Shown here piece by piece: positions 54,669-64,000 of a stretch of 64,000 nucleotides of DNA (position 1 is the first letter of the stretch; each line of letters starts with the position of its first letter). Under the pieces are notes generated by a model. That model searched no databases. It was given only the letters and a program-made list of their open reading frames with translations, and was not told the DNA's origin. The position numbers and the translations under genes were made by a program. The stretch comes from Moraxella macacae 0408225 (GTDB taxonomy: Bacteria > Pseudomonadota > Gammaproteobacteria > Pseudomonadales > Moraxellaceae): positions 496,001 to 560,000 of the forward strand of contig NZ_ANIN01000002.1 of assembly GCF_000320365.1 (NCBI RefSeq), in the 5' to 3' direction.

Positions 54669-55376
54669 TTAAAACTGATTTTCACCGCCTTTTGCTACCG
54701 CCTGTTGATACGCAGGTCGAGCATGACAGCGTTTTAACCAGTTGTGAATATTGGCAAAACACGGTTCAAGTTGCCAAGTTTTTTGCATGGCATCAATGGC
54801 AAATTCCAACTGAATATCCGCCCCTGTAAACTGCTCGCCTGCCAACCAGTCATGTTGCCCCAAATGTTTGTCAAGCATTAACAATTCAGCGTTTAAAGTT
54901 TTATGCAAATAAGACTGCTCCACACTTTTGCTTAGTAATTTTGCCACTTGTTTGATACCAATGGGGGATTGTTTCATCATTTTGCCAAACAACAGACGAA
55001 TCATCAACAAAGGCATTAACGAACTTTCGGTAAAATGCAACCAATAGCGATAATTTTCGTATGCCACTGTCCCATAATCTGGGCGAAATTGTTTGTTAAT
55101 CACCAAATTTGCCAACAATTCAGGGTTGTTGCCAATGGCTAAATCATAATTGTCAATCAAATACTCAATGATATGTGCCGACTCAATGAGTGTCTTATCA
55201 CCATCGGTTAAAATCGGTGATTTGCCCATTGGGTGAATGGATTTTAACGATTTTGGTGCAAGCGTATTTTCACGATCATAACTGGTTAATTGATAAGGAA
55301 TACTTAACTCTTCTAGTAGCCAAATAATACGAAAAGAGCGAGAATTTTTTAGATGATGCAAATGCAAATTTGACAT
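54669..55376 (-). CDS. Glutathione S-transferase family protein
   Basis: 235 residues: N-terminal thioredoxin-like GST domain (LHHLKNSRSFRIIWLLEELSIPY, then SPILTDGDKTLIESAHIIEYL with the Glu-Ser glutathione-binding pair) and a helical C-terminal domain (W.AGEQFTGADIQLEF). ATG 55376 has AAAGGAAC upstream; the frame extends further but without a start of similar quality. Detoxification role presumed. Divergent from maeB. Confidence 0.92.
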   Translation of the reverse strand: MSNLHLHHLKNSRSFRIIWLLEELSIPYQLTSYDRENTLAPKSLKSIHPMGKSPILTDGDKTLIESAHIIEYLIDNYDLAIGNNPELLANLVINKQFRPDYGTVAYENYRYWLHFTESSLMPLLMIRLLFGKMMKQSPIGIKQVAKLLSKSVEQSYLHKTLNAELLMLDKHLGQHDWLAGEQFTGADIQLEFAIDAMQKTWQLEPCFANIHNWLKRCHARPAYQQAVAKGGENQF

Positions 55377-55565
55377 AAAATGTTCCTTTATAGTATTGTT
55401 TGTTCTAATGGTGGTTATCATGGCATACATGGATTGTCATGACATACATGATAGTAGCCTACTATTTTTTATGCTGAATGAAAAGCAAAAAGGTGTTGTT
55501 ATTTTGTTGAGATGTGTTATTATTCTAGTATTTTTAACCATCACCCAACACAAAAAAGGTATTCT

Positions 55566-57866
55566 ATGGAAGAAGCAAAATTTTCAGAAAAAACCGATAA
55601 AGAACAGTTTGAGCAAGCAGCCTTACACTATCATGCCAATCCTGTTGCCGGTAAAATTGCAGTAACCCCAACCAAACAACTGGCAAACCAACGTGATTTG
55701 GCATTGGCATATTCACCGGGCGTTGCTGTGCCTTGCTTGGCAATTGAAAAAGATCCAAAACTGGCTGCCAAATATACCGCTCGCAATAACCTTGTTGGCG
55801 TCGTAACCAATGGTACAGCGGTGCTTGGACTGGGAAATATCGGCCCACTTGCATCAAAACCTGTGATGGAGGGCAAAGGCGTCTTATTCAAAAAATTTGC
55901 AGGCATTGATGTGTTTGACATTGAAGTTGCCCAAAATGATCCTGACAAATTTATCGAGGCTATTGCCTCACTTGAACCAACATTTGGCGGAATTAACCTT
56001 GAGGATATTAAAGCCCCTGAATGTTTTTATATTGAGCGTGAACTACGCAAACGCATGAACATTCCTGTATTTCATGATGATCAACACGGTACGGCCATTA
56101 TTACCGCGGCCGCTTTGTTAAATGCACTACAAATTACAGGTAAAAAAATACAAGACATCAAAATTGTTTGTTCGGGTGCAGGAGCAGCTGCAATTTCATG
56201 TTTGGATTTAATCGTAGCGTTGGGTGCAAACAAACAAAACATTACCGTTGCTGACTCTAAAGGCATTATTAGCACTCAACGTAACCATTTAGATGAAAGC
56301 AAACAACGTTATGCAATTGACACCACAGCAACGAAACTTAGCGAAGTGATGAACAATGTTGACATGTTTTTAGGCTTATCAGCAGCAGGCATGCTTACCC
56401 AGGACATGGTCAAACAAATGGCCAAAGATCCGATTATTTTTGCCCTTGCCAATCCAAATCCTGAAATTTTGCCTGAAGATGCCAAAGCGGTGCGCTCAGA
56501 TGTGATTATTGCCACGGGTCGTTCAGATTACCCAAACCAAGTAAACAACGCCTTATGCTTTCCGTATATTTTTCGTGGAGCGTTAGATGTTGGTGCAACC
56601 ACTGTTAATGAAGAAATGAAAATCGCTTGCGTTAAAGCAATTGCAGCTATGGCCCATGTGGAGGCCACGCCCATTGCAGGGCAAAAAGACAGCGATGAAA
56701 GCCTACGTTTTGGACGTGAATACCTTATTCCTGGGCCTCTTGAACCAAATTTGATTTTAGAAATTGCCCCTGCGGTTGCCAAAGCCGCTATGGATTCTGG
56801 CGTGGCAACTTTACCCATTGATGACATGCAAGCGTATCGCCAAAAACTGTCAGAGTTTGTATACAACTCGGCATTTGTCATGAAACCAATTTTTGCCAAA
56901 GCCAAAGAAAGTCCAAAACGCATTGTATTTTGCGAAGGTGAAGACGAAAATGTATTGCGCGCAATACAAGTTGTCATTGATGAGGGTTTGGCGTATCCGA
57001 TTGTGATTGGTCGCCCTGAGGTTGTAACGCGTCAAATTGAACGCTTAGGTTTGCGCATTCACGCAGGCAAAGATTTTGAACTGATCTACCCTGAAACCGA
57101 TCCGCGCTATGACAGCTATGTGGAGTTTTATTACCAAAAAACCAAACGTCAAGGCATTACCCTAGAATTGGCACGCCGTGATGTACGCCGTAAAACCTCG
57201 CTGATTGGCTCATTGATGGTCGAGCGTGGTGATGCCGATGGTATGATTTGCGGTACATTTAGTCATTATCATCACCATTTGCGTTATGTTACCAAAGTGA
57301 TTGACAAACAAGCCAAAGTTAGTCAATATTACGCCATGAACGCAGTGCTTATGCAATCGCGCAACGTATTTATCGCCGATACTTACATTCACGAAGATCC
57401 AAGTGCAGAACAATTGGCTGAATTAACCGTGTTGGCCGCCAATGAGATGAAACGCCTTGGCATTACGCCGCGCGTGGCTTTGTTATCACATTCTAATTTT
57501 GGCACATCAAATTTTGACAGTGCAAAAAAAATGCGAAAAGTGCATCATTTGTTAACCCAAATGAACGTAGATTTTGAATTTGATGGTGAAATGCATGGCG
57601 ACTCAGCATTAGATGAAAACTTGCGCAATCGTAACTTTGATTTTTCAACACTAAAGGGCTCGGCAAATTTATTGATCATGCCAGATTTAGACTCGGCAAA
57701 TATTTCGTACAATTTACTAAAAACCGCCACAAACAGTGCAGCTTTAGGGCCGTTTTTGCTTGGAGCAAACAAACCTGTGCATATTTTAACCCCTTCAGCA
57801 ACCGCGCGCCGTATCGTGAATATGACCGCAATTGCAGTTACTCAAGCCCAGGATTTGGCAAAATAA
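55566..57866 (+). CDS. maeB: NADP-dependent malic enzyme with C-terminal phosphotransacetylase domain
   Basis: Oxidative decarboxylation of malate to pyruvate, supplying NADPH. The malic domain (about 1-430) has [27 protein letters not shown] and [15 protein letters not shown]. The C-terminal ~320 residues are a phosphotransacetylase-like regulatory domain ([46 protein letters not shown]). ATG 55566 gives the usual 766 residues and has AAAGGT upstream; the frame is open further 5'. Confidence 0.95.
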   Translation: MEEAKFSEKTDKEQFEQAALHYHANPVAGKIAVTPTKQLANQRDLALAYSPGVAVPCLAIEKDPKLAAKYTARNNLVGVVTNGTAVLGLGNIGPLASKPVMEGKGVLFKKFAGIDVFDIEVAQNDPDKFIEAIASLEPTFGGINLEDIKAPECFYIERELRKRMNIPVFHDDQHGTAIITAAALLNALQITGKKIQDIKIVCSGAGAAAISCLDLIVALGANKQNITVADSKGIISTQRNHLDESKQRYAIDTTATKLSEVMNNVDMFLGLSAAGMLTQDMVKQMAKDPIIFALANPNPEILPEDAKAVRSDVIIATGRSDYPNQVNNALCFPYIFRGALDVGATTVNEEMKIACVKAIAAMAHVEATPIAGQKDSDESLRFGREYLIPGPLEPNLILEIAPAVAKAAMDSGVATLPIDDMQAYRQKLSEFVYNSAFVMKPIFAKAKESPKRIVFCEGEDENVLRAIQVVIDEGLAYPIVIGRPEVVTRQIERLGLRIHAGKDFELIYPETDPRYDSYVEFYYQKTKRQGITLELARRDVRRKTSLIGSLMVERGDADGMICGTFSHYHHHLRYVTKVIDKQAKVSQYYAMNAVLMQSRNVFIADTYIHEDPSAEQLAELTVLAANEMKRLGITPRVALLSHSNFGTSNFDSAKKMRKVHHLLTQMNVDFEFDGEMHGDSALDENLRNRNFDFSTLKGSANLLIMPDLDSANISYNLLKTATNSAALGPFLLGANKPVHILTPSATARRIVNMTAIAVTQAQDLAK

Positions 57867-57883
57867 TTTTACCTATTTCAACT

Positions 57884-57914
57884 AAAGGCAATTTCTTAGG
57901 ATTTTGCCTTTTGC
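57884..57914 (+). terminator. Probable terminator after maeB
   Basis: AAAGGCAA/TTGCCTTT stem (57884-57891, 57904-57911) with a 12-nt loop; short T run. Confidence 0.5.
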
Positions 57915-58002
57915 ATTGGCTGATGGCTTAAACTGGTTGATAGCTTAAAATGCCAAAAACTCCATAAAGTTTTTTTAAAAAATTTATTAAAGAAGACTTA
58001 TC

Positions 58003-59382
58003 ATGAATCAGGTATTGTTAAATCTTTCTACTCAAGAAGCCGTTGTCATTGCTGTTGTCATTGTTGCACTGATGGGTATAATGATGATAGGTTTTGGTTT
58101 TACGCCACATTTGGCATTGATTGTTGTGTTGTGCGTGTTGTTTGCATTTGGCAAATTTAAAGGGCTTGATTTTAATTTGCTACAAAAACATATGGCAAAC
58201 GGTGTGATGGGCGGTATTGGGGCAGTTTATTTGTTCTTTTTTATTGGACTGCTTGTGGTAGCTTTGATGAGTGCAGGGACGATTCCAACATTAATGTACT
58301 ATGGTTTTGAAATTATCTCGCCCAATTTATTTTATTTATCAGCATTTGTCTTAACCTCGATTATTGGCATTGCATTAGGTAGCAGCCTGACAACCTGTGC
58401 AACCATTGGTGTTGCGTTTATTGGCATGACATCAGCATTTGGAGCAGATCCTGCAATTGTGGCAGGCGCTGTGGTATCTGGTGCATTTTTTGGTGATAAA
58501 ATGTCGCCACTGTCCGATACAGGGACGATCGCTTCATCGGTCGTTGGCATTGATTTGTTTACCCATATCAAAAACATGATGTACACCACCATTCCTGCGT
58601 GGTTGCTGTCGGCATTGATTTTTTATGTTTTGTCAAGCTCACTGCATCAGGCAAATTTGGCAAATATTAGCCAAATGCAAAAATTATTGCTAAGCAGTCA
58701 TTTGGTGCATCTAAGTGCTTTTTTGCCAATCGTGGTGTTAATTGGTTTAATCGTGTTACGCGTCAATGCAATTTACACCATCATTTTAAGCATTTTGGTG
58801 GCAATTGGCATTACTTATAGTCATTCCAGTCCAAGCATTCAGGATATGGGCAACTATTTTTTTGCTGGGTTTAAAGCCCCACAAGAGTTAGGCGTGGTCG
58901 CTGATTTGCTGTCTCGTGGCGGTCTTGAAAGTATGTTTTTTAGCTTAGCAATCGTCATGCTTGCGTTGTCATTGGGCGGTTTATTGCAAGCCTTAGGCGT
59001 GTTGCCTGCCTTACTAAATGCAATGAAACATTTGTTAACCAAACCCAGCCGCGCTATTGCCGCCACAGCTTTTACAGGGCTTGGCATTAATATTTTAATT
59101 GGTGAACAATATTTAAGTTTGTTGTTAAGCGGACATACCTTTCGTGATTTGTTTGCCAAATTTGGCTTGCACCCAAAAAATCTCTCGCGCACCCTTGAAG
59201 ATGCTGGCACTGTCATCAACCCTCTCGTACCGTGGAGCGTGTGTGGCGTGTTTATCAGTCAAGTGTTAAACGTTAGTGTGTTAAGTTATTTGCCTTATGC
59301 GTTTTTTTGTTATTTGTGTTTTATCTTGACTTTGGTTTTTGGTATGACTGGTTTTACCATTAGTAAAATTGATAACAAATAA
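58003..59382 (+). CDS. nhaC: Na+/H+ antiporter, NhaC family
   Basis: 459-residue membrane transporter with 11-12 helices. The segment IIGIALGSSLTTCATIGVAFIGM, followed by AVVSGAFFGDKMSPLSDTG, is the family signature; NINILIGEQYLSLLLSG and LEDAGTVINPLVPWSVCG match the second conserved half. It probably supports sodium and pH homeostasis. A malate/lactate variant of the family is a less likely alternative. AAAGAAGA precedes the ATG. cca follows after a repeat-filled 66-bp gap. Confidence 0.9.
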   Translation: MNQVLLNLSTQEAVVIAVVIVALMGIMMIGFGFTPHLALIVVLCVLFAFGKFKGLDFNLLQKHMANGVMGGIGAVYLFFFIGLLVVALMSAGTIPTLMYYGFEIISPNLFYLSAFVLTSIIGIALGSSLTTCATIGVAFIGMTSAFGADPAIVAGAVVSGAFFGDKMSPLSDTGTIASSVVGIDLFTHIKNMMYTTIPAWLLSALIFYVLSSSLHQANLANISQMQKLLLSSHLVHLSAFLPIVVLIGLIVLRVNAIYTIILSILVAIGITYSHSSPSIQDMGNYFFAGFKAPQELGVVADLLSRGGLESMFFSLAIVMLALSLGGLLQALGVLPALLNAMKHLLTKPSRAIAATAFTGLGINILIGEQYLSLLLSGHTFRDLFAKFGLHPKNLSRTLEDAGTVINPLVPWSVCGVFISQVLNVSVLSYLPYAFFCYLCFILTLVFGMTGFTISKIDNK

Positions 59383-59392
59383 GCATGATTTT

Positions 59393-59435
59393 AATCAACC
59401 ATATTTTTCAATCAACCATATTTTTCAATCAACCA
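59393..59435. repeat. 17-bp tandem repeat, 2.5 copies
   Basis: AATCAACCATATTTTTC at 59393-59409 and 59410-59426, then AATCAACCA, filling the nhaC-cca gap. Confidence 0.92.
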
Positions 59436-59448
59436 ATAAAAAAACAAC

Positions 59449-60651
59449 ATGACCAAACCAATCAGTGTTTATTTAGTCGGCGGTGCAGTGCGTGATAGCC
59501 TGCTTAACCGCCCTGTCAGCGAACATGATTACGTCGTTGTCGGTGCAACACCAGCATACATGCTCAATCAGGGATTTTCCCAAGTTGGAGCGGATTTTCC
59601 TGTGTTTTTGCACCCAATCACGCACGATGAATATGCTTTGGCTCGCACCGAACGCAAAACCGGTAACGGCTATCACGGTTTTTGTGTCCATGCAGATCCT
59701 AAGGTAACCTTAGAAGATGATCTAATCCGTCGTGATTTGACCATTAACGCTATGGCAATTGAGGTAAACGGCTTGTTTGACAATCAACCAAAACACGGTT
59801 TTGCCAAAAGCCACATTATCGACCCTTACGGCGGATTAACCGACTTACAAAACAAACAATTACGTCATGTATCTTATGCTTTTGTCGAAGATCCTGTGCG
59901 CGTGTTACGCCTTGCACGCTTTAAAACTCGTTACGCACCCTTAGGTTTTGTTATTGCCGATACAACACAAGCCTTGGTAAAAAAAATAAAACAGCGCGGT
60001 GAATTAAATCATCTGGTTGCCGAACGCGTCTGGACAGAAACGCTAAAAGCCCTATCAGAACCGTGGGCAGATGTGTATTTTGACACACTAAACAACATGG
60101 GTGTGTTAAATGTCATCATGCCAAATATCGCCTTGGCAATGAATACAAAACCTGCACAATATTGGCAAATGATTGGCAAAAGTTTGCAACTGGCTCATAT
60201 GTTTGACAATCTGCACATTAAATTTGGTTTGTTGGCTCTTATGTTTGTAGAATATGATAGCAAACATAGCAATATTGACAGCTTTAATCAATTTTGCCAG
60301 TGCTTAAAAACGCCAAAAACATACCAACAATTTGGGCAGTTTTTATTACAAAATTTTGCCACTTTGATGGATTTTAACCAATTAAATGCCAAAAAACTGT
60401 TGGCTTTGATCAAACAAAACCATGGGTTAAAAAATCCAACAACCTTAAAACTTGCCTTAATCACCATGCAATGCTTTAATTTAGCCAAACAACAAGTTTT
60501 ACTGGATAAATCATTACAGTTATTAAACAGCATTGGTATTCACGACATCGATCCGGCATTACAAGGCAAAGCGGTAGGTTTGGCAATTGACAATCTACGC
60601 TTAACAAAATTAGACGAATTTTTAGATAAATTTATTACAAGCCAAAGATAA
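59449..60651 (+). CDS. cca: CCA-adding tRNA nucleotidyltransferase
   Basis: Adds or repairs the 3' CCA end of tRNAs. Class II nucleotidyltransferase head: [21 protein letters not shown] (the metal-binding DxD-type site is represented by HDY...), [10 protein letters not shown] and [16 protein letters not shown], followed by DPYGG..DL and [15 protein letters not shown]. The C-terminal half is divergent and shows no clear HD phosphohydrolase motif, unlike E. coli Cca. 400 residues. aroQ follows 17 bp later, so probably one transcript. Confidence 0.93.
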   Translation: MTKPISVYLVGGAVRDSLLNRPVSEHDYVVVGATPAYMLNQGFSQVGADFPVFLHPITHDEYALARTERKTGNGYHGFCVHADPKVTLEDDLIRRDLTINAMAIEVNGLFDNQPKHGFAKSHIIDPYGGLTDLQNKQLRHVSYAFVEDPVRVLRLARFKTRYAPLGFVIADTTQALVKKIKQRGELNHLVAERVWTETLKALSEPWADVYFDTLNNMGVLNVIMPNIALAMNTKPAQYWQMIGKSLQLAHMFDNLHIKFGLLALMFVEYDSKHSNIDSFNQFCQCLKTPKTYQQFGQFLLQNFATLMDFNQLNAKKLLALIKQNHGLKNPTTLKLALITMQCFNLAKQQVLLDKSLQLLNSIGIHDIDPALQGKAVGLAIDNLRLTKLDEFLDKFITSQR

Positions 60652-60668
60652 AATCCAAGGATACAACC

Positions 60669-61145
60669 ATGAACCAACACATTTTGGTGCTAAACGGTGC
60701 CAATTTAAACCTACTAGGCAAACGCGAACCTGAAATTTACGGTTACAAAACCCTAGCCGATATCGAAGCGGATTTAAGCAAACGAGCGTTGGCATACGAT
60801 TTAAAACTCACTTTTTTTCAATCTAACGCCGAAAGCCAACTGATTGACAAAATTCATCATCATGGTTTATTAACCCAAAACGCAAGCGAAAAAATTGACG
60901 GCGTGATCATCAATCCTGCAGGTTTTACCCACACATCAGTGGTGCTTCGCGATGCGTTATTGGCAATTAACAAGCCCTTTGTGGAGGTACATTTGTCTAA
61001 CATTCATAGCCGCGAAGCATTTCGTCATCACTCATTTTTTAGTGATAAAGCCGATGCACTGATTTGTGGTTTAGGGGCTTTGGGCTATGTATCAGCGTTG
61101 GATTATTTTATTGCAAAATTTGGCAAACAACCAACCCTCGGTTAA
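60669..61145 (+). CDS. aroQ: 3-dehydroquinate dehydratase, type II
   Basis: Third step of the shikimate pathway. The type II signature is complete: [52 protein letters not shown] and [18 protein letters not shown]. 158 residues with a short insertion near LLTQNASEK. An AAGGATA ribosome-binding site lies in the 17-bp cca-aroQ spacer. Convergent with trmB, 3 bp from its stop. Confidence 0.96.
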   Translation: MNQHILVLNGANLNLLGKREPEIYGYKTLADIEADLSKRALAYDLKLTFFQSNAESQLIDKIHHHGLLTQNASEKIDGVIINPAGFTHTSVVLRDALLAINKPFVEVHLSNIHSREAFRHHSFFSDKADALICGLGALGYVSALDYFIAKFGKQPTLG

Positions 61146-61148
61146 TTT

Positions 61149-62027
61149 TTAGCCAGTTTTTTTAGCCAATTTTTTATACATAAGATCATAAATCACCCGC
61201 CCTTCATTGATGCCACGTTGTTCAAATTTGGTCAGTGGACGAAAATTAGGGCGTGGTAAAAACGCTCCTTTGCCAGCAACATTGTTAAATTCTGCTAAAC
61301 CATCTAAAACTTCCAGCATCCAAAACGCATAATGCTCCCAATCCGTCGCTGCGTGAAAAATACCACCATCTGTTAACACTTGCGCAACCACAGCCATACG
61401 CCCAGTATTCACAAAACGGCGTTTATAGTGGCGCTTTTTTTGCCAAGGATCGGGAAAATACAGTTGCACTGTATCTATATGATTTTTAGGCAATTGTTTC
61501 ATTAATGCCAATGCATCACCGCTGATTAATTGTAGATTGGTAAGGCCTTGTTCACCTGCCAAAAACGCACAATTGCCAAGTCCTGCTTCATGCACTTCAA
61601 TGCCAACAAAATTACGCTTTGGATCGGCTTTTGCCATTTCTACCAAACTTGTTCCCATACCAAAACCAATTTCAAGCGTCAGGGGTTGTTTAGGATTATT
61701 AAACAATGCACGCAAATTATCAATACCCTCAATATCCATCGCCAATATGGCATCTAAATTTTTTTGGGCAAAATAGCTTTGATACGCATCACTCAAACCG
61801 ATTTGTGCCTTTTTGCCCATATGGGTTTTGCGTTTCATAAAAGTATTAATCGTGCGTAAATTTGTGGGCGTATGACTGGCAACGTTATCAATCTCGTTTT
61901 TTACCGTATTTTTATCGATATTTTTTAAGCTGCTTGCCGGGCTGTTTGTTGGACTGTTGGTTGAGACGCTTGTTGGCAAATTGCCAGTGCTTTGAGTTGC
62001 ATTTAAAAATAAAGTTTCGCGGTTCAT
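61149..62027 (-). CDS. trmB: tRNA (guanine-N7-)-methyltransferase with N-terminal extension
   Basis: SAM-dependent m7G46 tRNA methyltransferase. Core motifs: LTLEIGFGMGTSLVEMAKADP, FVGIEVHEAGLG, LQLYFPDPWQKKRHYKRRFV and the C-terminal PNFRPLTKFEQRG. The first ~62 residues are a Ser/Thr/Asn-rich extension (with repeated NSP words) absent from E. coli TrmB. The second ATG-containing region at MKRKTHMGKKAQIG may be the older start, but the frame is open and ATG-initiated at 62027. Confidence 0.93.
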   Translation of the reverse strand: MNRETLFLNATQSTGNLPTSVSTNSPTNSPASSLKNIDKNTVKNEIDNVASHTPTNLRTINTFMKRKTHMGKKAQIGLSDAYQSYFAQKNLDAILAMDIEGIDNLRALFNNPKQPLTLEIGFGMGTSLVEMAKADPKRNFVGIEVHEAGLGNCAFLAGEQGLTNLQLISGDALALMKQLPKNHIDTVQLYFPDPWQKKRHYKRRFVNTGRMAVVAQVLTDGGIFHAATDWEHYAFWMLEVLDGLAEFNNVAGKGAFLPRPNFRPLTKFEQRGINEGRVIYDLMYKKLAKKTG

Positions 62028-62106
62028 AAAAAAATCTGATATTGGTTAAAAATTACGCTATTATATGTTATTCTTTTGCCAATTTAAATCCAAAAATTCA
62101 CAAGTC

Positions 62107-63054
62107 ATGTTATTTATCGAAGAAACCACACCGCCGCCCTTTTGGCAAAACAACCTTAGCGACGCCCAACGCCTTATGTACGATAAAGCCTTTATTGGCA
62201 AGCGTTCACAAGCCTATTATCTTAAGCGATTCGCCGAATTTGATCGCGCAGGCAAACTTTCAGCCAAATGGCATTGGGCGGGGTTTTTTATGACTTTTTC
62301 GTGGCTTTTGTATCGCAAACGCTACCTTGACAGTGTGGTGTATTCGGTGGCAGGTTGGTCTTTTATTCATTTAAATATGACAATTTTTTTGGTGATTGGT
62401 GAATATTTAATCATCGGTTCATTGCCAAATGACTGGCAAATGTTGACACGGATTGGCATTGGCATGAGTGTGTGGCTATTTTGGGCCAGCATGGTGGCAC
62501 GTTGGTGCGATGCGTTTTATTACCGTACCGCACGGCGTGAAATTGCCGATGCACTTGAACTTTACCCACAAGATACCGAACAACAGTTGGCACATTTAAA
62601 ACAGCATGGCGGTGTCAGCCCTGTTGGTATGGGACTTGCGTTTGGATTTTTTGCTTTTGCCCTGCTTGTCATTCAAGTACAATTTTTGCCAATTTATGCC
62701 AAACAAAAATCCAGTGAGGTATTGTTTGAAACTTTTGACACGGTACAAAATATCCAAAATCGCGTCGAGAGCATTTACCAAACCACGCACCAATGTCCGA
62801 TCAACACGCCATTTAACAGCCAAAATCCCAACATTCGTTTACAAATTTTAACAAAATCCGATAAAATCTTAACCCAAAGTCCCTGCATTATCCAAGCCAC
62901 TGTGGAAAACATCGGCTTTCCCAATCGTTGGCTAAACAATCAAACCTTAATCATGTACCGCGTAAGCGATGACAAAAACAACCCAAAATGGGCGTGCGTT
63001 ACATCACTTAACAAAAAACAAACACCAAAACAATGTATGCTCGCTGAACGCTAA
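62107..63054 (+). CDS. DUF2628-like inner-membrane protein
   Basis: 315 residues from ATG 62107. The N-terminal ~55 soluble residues precede WHWAGFFMTFSWLLYRKRY and two or three transmembrane helices (about 58-140), a pattern of DUF2628 proteins. A further helix (about 180-200) leads to a C-terminal domain beginning QCPINTPFNSQ. This resembles the pilin-like or carbohydrate-sensing domains attached to DUF2628 in Moraxellaceae, but that link is tentative. Divergent from trmB. Confidence 0.7.
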   Translation: MLFIEETTPPPFWQNNLSDAQRLMYDKAFIGKRSQAYYLKRFAEFDRAGKLSAKWHWAGFFMTFSWLLYRKRYLDSVVYSVAGWSFIHLNMTIFLVIGEYLIIGSLPNDWQMLTRIGIGMSVWLFWASMVARWCDAFYYRTARREIADALELYPQDTEQQLAHLKQHGGVSPVGMGLAFGFFAFALLVIQVQFLPIYAKQKSSEVLFETFDTVQNIQNRVESIYQTTHQCPINTPFNSQNPNIRLQILTKSDKILTQSPCIIQATVENIGFPNRWLNNQTLIMYRVSDDKNNPKWACVTSLNKKQTPKQCMLAER

Positions 63055-63478
63055 TTTGTATCAATTTAAACAAAACTTAGCAATCACCAGCTATTTTTTT
63101 AACATTTTTTTAACATTTTTTGTAATATGTGCTTGACTTTTATAACTGTTAAAAAAATCAATTAATTAGACCATATTGGCAAAAACCACAAAAATAAAAC
63201 CACAAAAAAAAATAAAATACAAGCTAGTTTTTTAAAAATTTTTCGGCTATATTGTGCATAGCAAAACAACTTTACCTCTAAATCTAGTATTTCAATTCTT
63301 AAAAACCTACTACTTCTTGAATGATATACCAAACAGAAAAATTTTTGTCAAGTTTTTCTGATGGGATTTTTTGTCTATGAATTATGAGAAAAATGGTATG
63401 GTTTGTTTAGCTTTTTTATATAATTGACTTGCGCAACCAACTTGTTTTTATCTGTTTATCTGATTAAAGGATACCGTT
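63055..63478. other. 424-bp intergenic region upstream of nrdA
   Basis: AT-rich. It contains a doubled AACATTTTTT word near 63100, the palindrome-like GCTATATTGTGCATAGC at about 63246-63262, a hairpin CAGAAAAA/TTTTTCTG (63334-63341, 63353-63360), and a TATAAT at 63419-63424 that may be the nrdA -10 box. I could not find two convincing NrdR boxes. Confidence 0.45.
63334..63360. promoter_or_regulatory. Hairpin in the nrdA upstream region
   Basis: 8-bp stem CAGAAAAA/TTTTTCTG with an 11-nt loop. It may be a leader structure, operator or weak terminator; the sequence does not decide. Confidence 0.35.
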
Positions 63479-64000
63479 ATGACTCGCTTTGAAGAAATTT
63501 TTGTCAAAAAACGCAATGGGCGTTTGGAAAAAATTGACCTTGAAAAAATCCACCGTGTGATTGAATGGGCGGCCAAAGGACTTGAAAATGTGTCGGTATC
63601 ACAAGTTGAGATCAATTCTCACATTCAGTTTTATAATGAAATTACCACCAAAAGCATTCACGAAACCATCATCAAATCAGCAGCAGATCTCATCTCGGTA
63701 ACCACGCCTGATTATCAATATTTGGCTGCAAGATTGGCAATTTTTCATTTGCGCAAAATCGCTTACGGAGAATTTGAGCCACCACATCTATACACTCATG
63801 TGAAGCGTTTGACCGAACTTGGCAAATATGACAAACATTTGCTAGAAGATTATAGCGAAGATGAGTTTAATGTTTTAAATGATTACATTGATCATAATCG
63901 TGATTTGAATTTTGCCTATGCTGCGGTAAAACAGATGGAGGGCAAATATTTGGTACAAGATCGCGTTAGCAAACAAGTGTTCGAAAGCCCTCAATTTTTG
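63479..64000 (+). CDS. nrdA: Class Ia ribonucleoside-diphosphate reductase alpha subunit (3' end outside window)
   Basis: First 174 codons of NrdA, which reduces ribonucleotides to deoxyribonucleotides with the NrdB radical subunit. The N-terminal ATP-cone (KKRNGRLEKIDLEKIHRVIEWAAKGL, about residues 9-95) is followed by the conserved DLISVTTPDYQYLAARLAIFHLRK and YAAVKQMEGKYLVQDR. It matches E. coli NrdA almost position by position. ATG at 63479 follows AAAGGATA. The gene is cut by the right window edge. Confidence 0.96.
   Translation, partial: MTRFEEIFVKKRNGRLEKIDLEKIHRVIEWAAKGLENVSVSQVEINSHIQFYNEITTKSIHETIIKSAADLISVTTPDYQYLAARLAIFHLRKIAYGEFEPPHLYTHVKRLTELGKYDKHLLEDYSEDEFNVLNDYIDHNRDLNFAYAAVKQMEGKYLVQDRVSKQVFESPQFL

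Noticed and set aside
63246-63262. NrdR box at GCTATATTGTGCATAGC
   Set aside because: It has only partial resemblance to the NrdR consensus, and there is no second box at a suitable distance.

Overview
This window reads as chromosome from an AT-rich gammaproteobacterium of the family Moraxellaceae (Moraxella/Psychrobacter/Acinetobacter relatives). Three things suggest this: the mix of housekeeping proteins, including a long LeuA, a PDH E2 with the pseudomonad-type Asn in its active-site motif, a class Ia NrdA and a TusD-TusC-TusE cluster; the low GC content; and the strong use of words such as GCCAAA and TTGGCAA. The family assignment is inference from remembered protein similarities, since no search could be run. 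About 56 protein genes are supported. No rRNA, tRNA, CRISPR array, insertion sequence or prophage was seen.

Layout. 1-6.3 kb: the end of a DEAD-box helicase gene, obg, and tolQ-tolR-tolA preceded by an unrecognised gene. 6.5-10.4 kb: two small envelope proteins, a PuuP-like permease, and tusD-tusC-tusE for tRNA 2-thiouridine sulfur relay. 10-13.5 kb: trmL, two entericidin-like lipoproteins (one only 46 residues long), a TetR regulator and a glycine-zipper protein. 13.8-19 kb: a Lon-type protease, ogt, ftsY and an Asn-rich unknown protein. 19-26 kb: an active/inactive M16 protease pair, a lipoprotein, rodA, an RlpA-like protein and small conserved proteins. 26-30 kb: leuA divergent from an Lrp-type regulator, and an outer-membrane beta-barrel protein. 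30-35 kb: a methionine/SAM-cycle block of ahcY (behind a candidate SAH riboswitch), a lipoprotein-like thioredoxin-MsrA-MsrB fusion, and metF. 35-48 kb: proB, degV-like, rnhB, purD, an acetyl-CoA hydrolase/CoA-transferase, an esterase, a SIMPL protein, tkt, a nitroreductase, gpsA and sixA. 48-55 kb: aceF/aceE, then a lipoprotein plus secreted hydrolase-like protein pair, and a GST. 55-64 kb: maeB, nhaC, cca, aroQ, trmB, a membrane protein, and the start of nrdA running off the right edge.

The three most interesting signals lie outside the proteins. (1) A divergent, AT-rich SAH riboswitch fits the leader of ahcY: promoter, P1, UGC, AGG, AACG and pseudoknot strands occur in the right order. (2) Nearly every intergenic gap, and several reading frames, carries short exact or near-exact tandem duplications (units mostly 13-24 bp, plus some of 9 bp). 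Some of these create stop codons, Shine-Dalgarno sites or low-complexity protein tracts. (3) The heptamer TTGGCAA/TTGCCAA is conspicuously frequent in genes and in gaps, which makes it a candidate uptake-type or genome-signature word.
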